15,515 nt of DNA from Thermoanaerobaculaceae bacterium. GTDB lineage: Bacteria; Acidobacteriota; Thermoanaerobaculia; Thermoanaerobaculales; Thermoanaerobaculaceae. The DNA lies in assembly GCA_022865555.1 (NCBI GenBank), contig JALHTD010000184.1, positions 1-15,515 of the forward strand. Direction: 5' to 3'. The notes under the pieces are model-generated. The model was not told the origin of the DNA. It searched no databases and saw only the letters and a list, made by a program, of their open reading frames with translations. Position numbers and translations under genes: made by a program. How positions within the stretch are numbered: the stretch's first letter is position 1; every line of letters starts with the position of its first letter. Shown here piece by piece: positions 1-5,651 of this stretch.

Positions 1-453
1 GAGGTGCGGTCGAGCCAGGACGTCTTCGTCATGGGCAGGACCTACAACCAGGTGGACGCGACGCGCTCCTACGGCCAGAACTACGACGGGCAGGACCCGG
101 GATCCAGCCTGCTCTCGGCCGGGCAGTCGGCGTGGCTGCCGCTGCTCGCCCAGACTCCGAGCTTCCGGTGCAACATCGCGATCACCAACTCCGGGACCAC
201 CACGGCGAACGTGACGCTGGCGCTCTACGACGGCCAGGGCAACCTGCTCTGGAGCGGGAACGCCGAGTCGGGCGCCATCGCTGCGGGCGGATTCATCCAG
301 TACCTGAAGCCTTTCCAGAAGTACGCCGGCAGGAACAACATCGAGCACGGCTACGCAAAGGTCACGGTCAACTCGGGTTCGGGTGTGATCGTGTGGGCCT
401 CGGTGGTGGACGAGGCATCCGGCGACCCGACGACAATTTTCATGAAGCGGTGA
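1..453 (+). CDS. C-terminal part of a secreted-type protein (5' end outside window)
   Basis: The reading frame is open from the first base and ends at TGA 451-453, giving 150 in-window residues; the true start lies upstream. The fragment is a beta-rich, Gly/Asn/Thr-rich domain with no catalytic motif. It aligns by eye with the last ~145 residues of the protein encoded at 3500-5539: both have RTYN, then SYGQ, then a GQ-AWL-L-Q stretch, FR-N, an LY-G-G strand, GYA, and a final ASV-D-GDP signature. The two genes therefore share a paralogous C-terminal domain. In the complete paralogue this domain follows a signal peptide, an LVIVD propeller and a PKD domain, so an extracellular or cell-surface location is likely by inference. 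Function is unknown. A strong hairpin follows 29 bases after the stop. Confidence 0.8.
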   Translation, partial: EVRSSQDVFVMGRTYNQVDATRSYGQNYDGQDPGSSLLSAGQSAWLPLLAQTPSFRCNIAITNSGTTTANVTLALYDGQGNLLWSGNAESGAIAAGGFIQYLKPFQKYAGRNNIEHGYAKVTVNSGSGVIVWASVVDEASGDPTTIFMKR

Positions 454-481
454 TCGCAGCTTCGCGTCGAAGACGATTGAG

Positions 482-530
482 GCGGGCCCGGGAAACCGGG
501 CCCGGGAAACCGGGCCCGCGTTCTTCTCTT
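482..530 (+). terminator. GC-rich hairpin with alternative GAAA tetraloops
   Basis: GCGGGCCCGG (482-491) is perfectly complementary to CCGGGCCCGC (510-519) and is followed by a pyrimidine/T-rich tail (521-530). The 18-base loop repeats the pattern, so two shorter GGGCCCGG-GAAA-CCGGGCCC hairpins (484-503 and 498-517) can form instead. Its position 29 bases after the stop at 453 fits an intrinsic terminator of that gene. The tail contains C as well as T, so efficiency is uncertain. Confidence 0.6.
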
Positions 531-570
531 GCCCCTCGGGTGGCTGTCGCCTTCTTGTTCACTGCATGAG

Positions 571-598
571 GTTTTTGTTTTGCCGGTGCCGCGGTGGC
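571..598 (+). repeat. Intergenic repeat, copy 1 (plus orientation)
   Basis: A T-rich half (GTTTTTGTTTTG) joins a GC half, CCGGTGCCGCGGTGGC at 583-598. The GC half is an exact 16-base inverted repeat of GCCACCGCGGCACCGG at 1073-1088. It is the only copy in plus orientation. Confidence 0.65.
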
Positions 599-766
599 TT
601 GCTGTAGGCTTGTGCGCCCCCGCGCACGGCGTCTGCAGACTCCTGCGCCCGCGACCCCGCAGTGCGCCCCGGCGTCGTGACCCTCGCTGTTCCCTGCGCT
701 GCGCTCCGGGCCAGCGTCTCCCGGCGCCGATGCGCACGCGGGGTGCCCGCGGGCTCCGGAGAGATC

Positions 767-790
767 GGCCACCCACGGCACCGGCGGATT
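767..790 (-). repeat. Intergenic repeat, copy 2 (GC half only)
   Basis: Read on the minus strand this gives GCCGGTGCCGTGGGTGGCC, close to copy 1 (GCCGGTGCCGCGGTGGC), but without the T-rich half. It overlaps the left arm of the hairpin at 769-846. Confidence 0.5.
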
Positions 791-846
791 CAACCCCCCC
801 AAAACCCCTCCTTTCGGTCGGGGGGAAAGATCCGCCCGGCGGGTGG
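769..846. repeat. Long imperfect inverted repeat / hairpin
   Basis: Nested complementary arms: CCACCC (769-774) with GGGTGG (841-846); CCGGCGGATT (781-790) with GATCCGCCCGG (829-839), allowing one bulge and one G-T pair; and a C7 run (794-800) with a G6 run (820-825). Three stacked helices with conserved order suggest a folded RNA or a cruciform-forming element. Without a homologue alignment I cannot say which strand, if either, is functional. Confidence 0.5.
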
Positions 847-1012
847 GGCGGCTATGTCTTCGGAGGCTGCGGGGACACGGCGCGCGGATCGGGCTGGGGT
901 GTCGGTGACGCGGTCTTGTGCGGACACCGAGGGGCCCCGGCCCCAACGCGCTGCCGGGTCGCAGCCGGAGGAGTCTCGGCGCGCCGCGAGCGGGGGCGAG
1001 CAAGCGCCGAGC

Positions 1013-1041
1013 GGCCACCCACCCGCCGGGCAAAAGAAAAC
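1013..1041 (-). repeat. Intergenic repeat, copy 3
   Basis: On the minus strand it reads GTTTTCTTTTGCCC followed by a GC half ending GGGTGGCC. The T-rich half matches copy 5 at 13 of 14 bases. Confidence 0.6.
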
Positions 1042-1071
1042 CTCCGCGGAGTGGAAAACAGATTATTACCC

Positions 1072-1097
1072 GGCCACCGCGGCACCGGACAAACAGT
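1072..1097 (-). repeat. Intergenic repeat, copy 4
   Basis: The minus strand reads CTGTTTGT then CCGGTGCCGCGGTGGCC. The GC half is the exact reverse-complement partner of copy 1. Its start lies 59 bases from that of copy 3, and copy 5 follows after 62 bases. Confidence 0.6.
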
Positions 1098-1133
1098 AGC
1101 CGTCACACCGTGACAGAGAGAGACCCGGCCCTA

Positions 1134-1155
1134 GGCCCGCGGGGCAAAAGGAAAC
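1134..1155 (-). repeat. Intergenic repeat, copy 5, abutting the kup stop codon
   Basis: The minus strand reads GTTTCCTTTTGCCCCGCGGGCC directly after the kup TGA (1156-1158). GTTTCCTTTTGCCC differs from copy 3 by one base. It may act in the 3' untranslated region of the kup transcript, but no U-tract follows the GC half in the direction of kup transcription, so it is not a standard terminator. Confidence 0.55.
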
Positions 1156-3081
1156 TCAGAGCTGGATCTGCGTGCCGAGCTCCAGCACGCGGTTGGGCGG
1201 GATCGAGAAGAACGCGGTCGCCGATTGCGCGTTGCGCGACAGGAACGCGAACAGAGCCTTGCGCCAGCGCCACATTTTCACGTTCCCGGTGGTGAGGAGG
1301 GTTTCTCTGCCCAGGTAGAAGCTGCTCTCCTGCGGGCTGGCCCGGAGGCCGCTCGCCTGGGCAAGGCGAAGGATCTCCGAAACGTTGGGGGTCTGCATGA
1401 ACCCGTAGTGGCTGACGACCTTGAAGAACCCGCTTCCCAGGTCGCGGACGTCCACCTTGTCGCCCTGCGGCACGAACGGCACCGCCTCGGTGCGCACCGA
1501 GAGCAAGAGGACCTTTTCGTGCAAAACCTTGTTGTGCTTGTAGTGGTGCAGCAGGACGACCGGCGTGACACTCGGGTCGGAGGTCATGAACACGGCCGTC
1601 CCGGGCACACGGAGAGGCCGTTGTGTAGGCAGCTCCTGCATGAAGAGCTCGATCGGGTAGGACGCACTACGGAGCTTCGCGGCGAGCTCGGTCCGGCCCC
1701 GCTTCCAGGTGGTCATCACGGTGAAGATCACTCCCCCCACCACAAGCGGGAACCACCCTCCGTGGCGGATCTTGGTGAGGTTGGCGATCAGGAACGAGAG
1801 ATCCACCGCCAGGAAGAAGCCGGTCACCACGCCGGCGCGCCACGGGCTCCAGCCCCAGCGCTCGCGGGCGACCGCGTAGAGCAGCACCGAGGTCGTGGCC
1901 ATCGTGCCGACCACCGCGATGCCGTACGCTGCGGCGAGGTTCGTGGACTTCTGAAACGCCAGCACAAGCCCGAGGCAGGCGACCATCAGGGCGGCGTTGA
2001 TCTCGGGGACGTAGATCTGCCCCCGGGCCTTGTCGGAAGTGTGCACGATCGTGAGGCGGGGCGAGTACCCCAGCTGCACCGCCTGCTGAGCGAGGGAGAA
2101 CGCTCCCGAGATCAGGGACTGGGAGGCGATGACCGCCGCCGCCGTGGCCAGCGCCACCAGCGGGTACACGAGGCCGGGCGGCGCAAGCAGGAAGAACGGG
2201 TTATCGCCCGCCCCCTCGCCCCGGGCGATGAGCAGCGCTCCCTGGCCGAAGTAGTTCAGCAGCAGCGCCGGGAACACGACGACGTACCAGGCCACTCGGA
2301 TCGGCGTGCGCCCGAAGTGCCCCATGTCGGCGTAGAGCGCCTCGGCCCCGGTGATGCACAGCACCACCGCGCCCAAGATCAGGAATCCGCCCCAGTGGTG
2401 TTCGGCCATGAACCGCAGCGCCCAGATCGGGTTGAGCGCCTCCAGGACCCGAGGCTCGCGCAAGATCCACGGCACTCCGAGGGCGGCAATGGCGACGAAC
2501 CAGATAAGCATGATCGGCCCGAACATCGCGCCGATCCTCCCGGTGCCCCTCTTCTGCAGCGCGAACAGCGCGACCAGAATAGCCAGGGCGATCGGCACCA
2601 CGAACGGCCGGAACACCGGGGTCGCGATCTCCAGGCCCTCGATCGCACCAAGGACCGTGATCGCGGGCGTGATCATTCCGTCCGCCCAGAGAAGCGCGGC
2701 GCCCACGAGGCCCAGCACGATGAGGCCGAACTTGCGCCGTCGATCCGGGCCGTTTCCGTGAGGAATCACCAGCGCGAGCAGCGCCAGGATCCCGCCGTCG
2801 CCCCGGTTGTCGGCGCGCATCACGAAGGTGAGGTACTTGACCACCACCACGAGGGTGAGCGCCCAGAAGACCAGGGAGAGAACTCCAAGTGTGTTGGAGA
2901 CGGTCGGCTTGATCCCGTGGATCGGGTTGAAGCACTCCCGGATCGCGTACAGGGGCGAGGTGCCGATGTCGCCGTAGACCACGCCGAGCGCGCCCACGGC
3001 AAGGCGCGCAAGGTCCCGCGCGGAGGTGATCTTGGGGGCATCGCTGTGGCCCTGGGCGGAGGCGGTGGGCGGGGTGCTCAT
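1156..3081 (-). CDS. kup: Kup-family low-affinity potassium uptake protein
   Basis: Integral inner-membrane K+ transporter of the Kup/HAK/KT family (proton-coupled K+ uptake is established for the family). The 641-residue length is typical. The N-terminal signature GDIGTSPLYA sits at residues 37-46, ADNRGDGG at 90-97 after the first hydrophobic hairpin, WADGMITPA near 132-140, and ITGAEALYADMGHFG near 243-257. About twelve hydrophobic segments run to residue ~458, followed by the usual cytoplasmic C-terminal domain (about 460-641). The ATG at 3081 gives a 30-residue cytoplasmic lead before the first membrane segment, normal for the family; no strong Shine-Dalgarno precedes it. Its ATG overlaps (ATGA) the end of a decayed-looking frame upstream. 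It is transcribed alone, with divergent and convergent neighbours, and no c-di-AMP riboswitch signature was recognised upstream. Confidence 0.97.
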   Translation of the reverse strand: MSTPPTASAQGHSDAPKITSARDLARLAVGALGVVYGDIGTSPLYAIRECFNPIHGIKPTVSNTLGVLSLVFWALTLVVVVKYLTFVMRADNRGDGGILALLALVIPHGNGPDRRRKFGLIVLGLVGAALLWADGMITPAITVLGAIEGLEIATPVFRPFVVPIALAILVALFALQKRGTGRIGAMFGPIMLIWFVAIAALGVPWILREPRVLEALNPIWALRFMAEHHWGGFLILGAVVLCITGAEALYADMGHFGRTPIRVAWYVVVFPALLLNYFGQGALLIARGEGAGDNPFFLLAPPGLVYPLVALATAAAVIASQSLISGAFSLAQQAVQLGYSPRLTIVHTSDKARGQIYVPEINAALMVACLGLVLAFQKSTNLAAAYGIAVVGTMATTSVLLYAVARERWGWSPWRAGVVTGFFLAVDLSFLIANLTKIRHGGWFPLVVGGVIFTVMTTWKRGRTELAAKLRSASYPIELFMQELPTQRPLRVPGTAVFMTSDPSVTPVVLLHHYKHNKVLHEKVLLLSVRTEAVPFVPQGDKVDVRDLGSGFFKVVSHYGFMQTPNVSEILRLAQASGLRASPQESSFYLGRETLLTTGNVKMWRWRKALFAFLSRNAQSATAFFSIPPNRVLELGTQIQL

Positions 3082-3478
3082 CTCGGTGCAGCGCGTAGAC
3101 TACCATCCCCGACGCCCCTGGTGCCTGGCGGCGCGGGGTCGGGCGCGAGCCAGTCGAGTGCAAAACCCAACGTACGGGGGTCCTGGCTCCCGGGATCGGC
3201 CTCCTTCGGGACGCCCAGGTGGCTCGTGGTCAGCACAAGGCCCTGGGGAGGCTCGTGCAGGCACGAGGCCGGCACGCGGAGCGCAAAGCCCGGGGGAACT
3301 GGCCCAGCGTGAGGTCGCCGAGCGGGCACCCGTTGAGCGACAGCCTGAGGCGCTGCGGCCGGCCCTCGTGTGCCGGTCCCCAGCCGGAAGACACCGCTTG
3401 AGAAGTGACGGACGGCACCGCGAGTCCGTAGACACGAGTGTGACAATCGCAGAGGGCGATGGTGGCGACTTCGACGCG
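3078..3478 (-). pseudogene. Frameshifted C-terminal fragment of an unrecognised protein
   Basis: Two overlapping minus-strand frames join into one protein-like sequence. The frame at 3418-3298 gives RLRLSLNGCPLGDLTLGQF. From about 3300 downward the next frame continues as GFALRVPASCLHEP, then LVLTTSHLGVPKEADPGS, DPRTLGFALDWLAP and a stop at 3080-3078. The pattern (beta strand with a Leu-Asn-Gly turn, short pairs of strands, a VPA turn, DPRTLGFAL near the end) resembles C-terminal beta-sandwich domains that I associate with sulfatase-like or membrane glycosyltransferase-like proteins; this family guess is weak. Restoring one base to the run of five Gs at 3292-3296 would fuse the frames. An in-frame stop at 3481-3479 limits the upstream side to roughly 130 codons in all, so even when repaired it is only a C-terminal remnant. 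Its stop overlaps the kup ATG. Confidence 0.42.
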
Positions 3479-3486
3479 TCAACGGC

Positions 3487-3494
3487 AAGGGGGG
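3487..3494 (+). promoter_or_regulatory. Shine-Dalgarno that fixes the start at 3500
   Basis: AAGGGGGG lies five bases before ATG 3500. It selects this start over earlier in-frame codons reaching back to 3026, and the chosen start is followed at once by a signal peptide. Confidence 0.6.
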
Positions 3495-3499
3495 CAGCG

Positions 3500-5539
3500 A
3501 TGCGGGCACGACGCGTGTTGATCGGAATTTGCCTCGCGTGCTTGGTTGGTTTCGCACGGCCGGGGAACGCTGATTGCCCCGCCCTCGCCGGGCGGTGGCC
3601 GTACGCCCCGGTGCAGGCGGTCTCTGCCTTTGGGACCACTGTTTACCTCGGGAGCGAGGCCACCCTGGTGGTGCTGGACGCGTCGAATCCAGGCGCCCCG
3701 GCGGCTCTCGGCAGCCTCCTGCTGCCGGGCACGATCCAGACGATCGCGGTTTCCGGCGGCAATGCGTTCGTGGCGGCGGGCAATTCGGGGCTGCGGATCG
3801 TCAACGTCGCGGATCCGGCACATCCGATCGAGGTGGGGCACGTGGACGCCCCGGCGTACGACGTCGCCGTGTCGGGTAACCGGGTGTTCCTGGCGTCCGG
3901 AGACCTCCGCATCTACGACGCGTCCAACCCGGCAGCCCCCGTGCAGTTGGGGACGTGGGGCACCGGACCGAACGGCACCACAGGCCAGAGAATCAGCCTC
4001 GTGGCCGTCTCGGGCGAGTACGCCTACGTCGGCTGGAATCTGTCGGACTACGGTGGATTTGCCTCGGCTGTCATACGCGTCTCCGACGCGAGTCACCCGT
4101 TCGAGGTCTCCCGGACGAATTTCCCCGGCCTTGACACCCCCGTCCTCACGGACATCGAGGTCGTCGGCAACCTCCTTCTTGAGACGTTCGCTGGCACCTC
4201 GGGGCCCGGCCTCACAATCGCGAACATCTCCAACCCGTCGGCGCCGGTGGCGCTGGGTTGCTACTGCAACCCGTCGGCGCCCGTGGGGAACGGATGCATG
4301 GGGTGTTACACGGGCCCAGCGCCGTATGCCAGGGCCGTTGCAGCGAGCGGGGGCTTCGCGTTCCTCGCCGAAGAGCGGGGGCTGAGCGTCGTCTCGATCG
4401 CCGACCCCGCAAGGCCCTCGCGTGTCGCATCGTTCCAAACGGCGGACCTGTCGGTCGACGTGGCCGTTGCAGGGTCGTGGGTGTACGTCGCGGACAGGCA
4501 GGGCGGTCTCTGGCTATTCGACACGTCCGCGTGCGGCGCGAGCGGCTGCTCGCTCGCCTGCGCGCCGTCGGTGCCGAACACCGCGACGGCAGGGGCGCCG
4601 GTTGTGTTCCAGGGCAGCTACCTGCAGAGCAACTGCGGCGGGACGCCGACGTTTGACTGGGACTTCGGCGACGGGTCGCCGCACTCGAGCGAGCAGAACC
4701 CGAGCCACACGTACGCGTTCGGCGGGGACCTCCGCTGGACGCTGTCCGTTGGCCTGGGCGGCGCCACTTGCACCACGAGCGGGACGATCCACGTTGCCTC
4801 GACGCTGCCGCCGATCAGCAACCCGGGGTCGTTCGCCTACCTCGTGGCGACGTCCGCGCACAAGGACGGCTACAACGGCACGCACTGGGCCACCGACCTC
4901 GTGATCACGAACCCGGGTCTGGCGGGCACCGTGGTCCGTCTTTACTTCATGAAGGGGTGGCAGGACAACAGCGGCAGCGCCGCCCATCCTGTGATCGTTC
5001 CCTTGCGGAGGTCGCTGAAGCTGGTGGACGTGGTGCAGACGAAGTTCCTCGAAAACAGCGCCTCGGGAGCGATCCTGGTGGGGGCGGACGTGCCCCTGAT
5101 CGTGACCTCGCGGACCTACAACCTCACGGAAAGCGGGAGCTACGGACAGTACGTCGAGGGGTTCCCACTCGTGCAGGCAGTGCCAAGCGGGCAAGCGGCG
5201 TGGCTCGTACAGCTGTCGCAATCCGCCGTCAGCACCATCGGATTCCGCGCCAACGTCGGCGTCGTCAACGTGACCGGGCAGCACGTCCGCGTGGACATCG
5301 CGCTGTACGCCGGCGACGGGGTCTGGCTCGGCGACAAGACGGTGGAGCTCAACCCGTTCGACTTCCAGCAGCTGGACCGCATCTTCACGGCCGTGGCGCC
5401 CACAGGAGTCGACAACGGCTATGCCCTGCTCTCCACGTCCACCCAGGGCGGGCGGTTCCTGGCGTACGCTTCGGTGATCGATAACCAGACCGGCGACCCG
5501 ATCGCGGTGCCAGCGAGGATCCCACCGAGCGGACCGTAG
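3500..5539 (+). CDS. Secreted LVIVD-repeat / PKD-domain protein
   Basis: A 679-residue exported protein with no visible catalytic motif. Residues 1-24 form a signal peptide (MRARR, then a hydrophobic core IGICLACLVGFA, cleavage near NADC). Residues ~35-345 are repeats of the LVIVD type: a strand ending in LRIVNV-ADPAHP-EVG, LRIYD-ASNPAAPVQLG, LTIANISNPSAPVALG and LSVVSIADPARPSRVA, consistent with a beta-propeller. Residues ~353-433 are a PKD domain with the hallmark WDFGDGSP and later HTYA. Residues ~440-679 are a two-part beta-rich C-terminal domain whose second half is paralogous to the protein at 1-453. A short cysteine-rich insertion (C254, C256, C266, C269) interrupts the propeller and carries a 36-base in-frame direct repeat. 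Likely extracellular or surface-anchored; the ligand is unknown. It is probably monocistronic, with a terminator-like hairpin after the stop. Confidence 0.85.
   Translation: MRARRVLIGICLACLVGFARPGNADCPALAGRWPYAPVQAVSAFGTTVYLGSEATLVVLDASNPGAPAALGSLLLPGTIQTIAVSGGNAFVAAGNSGLRIVNVADPAHPIEVGHVDAPAYDVAVSGNRVFLASGDLRIYDASNPAAPVQLGTWGTGPNGTTGQRISLVAVSGEYAYVGWNLSDYGGFASAVIRVSDASHPFEVSRTNFPGLDTPVLTDIEVVGNLLLETFAGTSGPGLTIANISNPSAPVALGCYCNPSAPVGNGCMGCYTGPAPYARAVAASGGFAFLAEERGLSVVSIADPARPSRVASFQTADLSVDVAVAGSWVYVADRQGGLWLFDTSACGASGCSLACAPSVPNTATAGAPVVFQGSYLQSNCGGTPTFDWDFGDGSPHSSEQNPSHTYAFGGDLRWTLSVGLGGATCTTSGTIHVASTLPPISNPGSFAYLVATSAHKDGYNGTHWATDLVITNPGLAGTVVRLYFMKGWQDNSGSAAHPVIVPLRRSLKLVDVVQTKFLENSASGAILVGADVPLIVTSRTYNLTESGSYGQYVEGFPLVQAVPSGQAAWLVQLSQSAVSTIGFRANVGVVNVTGQHVRVDIALYAGDGVWLGDKTVELNPFDFQQLDRIFTAVAPTGVDNGYALLSTSTQGGRFLAYASVIDNQTGDPIAVPARIPPSGP
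4231..4281 (+). repeat. 15-base in-frame direct repeat within the LVIVD gene
   Basis: CAACCCGTCGGCGCC occurs at 4231-4245 and again at 4267-4281. The offset of 36 bases equals 12 codons, encoding NPSAPVALGCYC followed by NPSAPVGNGCMG. It looks like a small tandem duplication that multiplied cysteines. Confidence 0.7.
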
Positions 5540-5572
5540 CCGCCAGGCGTCGGCCTTGCACGGCGCGCCGAT

Positions 5573-5622
5573 CCCTTCCCGGTTCGGAGTTGTGCTGCAG
5601 ATCTTTTCCGGAAGGGCTTTTT
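5573..5622 (+). terminator. Intrinsic terminator after the LVIVD gene
   Basis: CCCTTCCCGG (5573-5582) pairs with CCGGAAGGG (5608-5616) with one bulged C, around a loop of about 25 bases, followed by C and five Ts (5618-5622). It lies 33 bases after the stop at 5539 and just before the promoter of the next gene, which fits its role. The long loop lowers certainty. Confidence 0.5.
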
Positions 5623-5637
5623 CAGCCATTGCGGCTG

Positions 5638-5643
5638 TATACT
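5638..5643 (+). promoter_or_regulatory. Putative -10 box for a leaderless transcript
   Basis: TATACT is a near-consensus -10 hexamer that stands out in this GC-rich DNA. Eight bases separate it from the ATG at 5652, so transcription would begin at or next to the start codon. No Shine-Dalgarno precedes that ATG, consistent with a leaderless mRNA. No good -35 was found at 16-18 bases spacing. Confidence 0.5.
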
Positions 5644-5651
5644 TTCGCCTG

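Larger units (their letters stand above)
454..1155. other. Long non-coding, repeat-bearing intergenic region
   Basis: About 700 bases lie between the plus-strand gene ending at 453 and the 3' end of the minus-strand kup at 1156. Open frames exist on both strands, but their products are Arg/Pro/Ala-rich with no domain pattern, as expected of chance frames in very GC-rich DNA. The stretch holds the terminator at 482-530, five copies of a short GC/T-rich repeat and a long imperfect hairpin at 769-846. I recognise no RNase P, tmRNA, SRP or 6S RNA signature. Whether it encodes a structured RNA is open. Confidence 0.6.

Noticed and set aside
440..1033. Minus-strand open frame of 197 codons in the 454-1155 gap
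   Set aside because: Arg/Pro/Gly/Ala-rich, no Shine-Dalgarno, runs through the terminator hairpin and repeats.
529..1113. Plus-strand open frame of 194 codons in the same gap
   Set aside because: Same composition bias, includes the repeats and the hairpin; no protein-like pattern.
454..1155. Possible housekeeping RNA (RNase P RNA, tmRNA, SRP RNA)
   Set aside because: Looked for their conserved core segments on both strands and did not find them.
3082..3250. Possible c-di-AMP riboswitch upstream of kup
   Set aside because: Known for some kup genes, but no matching conserved segments were recognised, and the stretch reads better as a protein-coding remnant.
1225..3312. Plus-strand open frame of 695 codons antisense to kup
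   Set aside because: Product is His/Arg/Asp/Glu-rich low-complexity text and mirrors the codon pattern of kup on the other strand, which has unmistakable family motifs.
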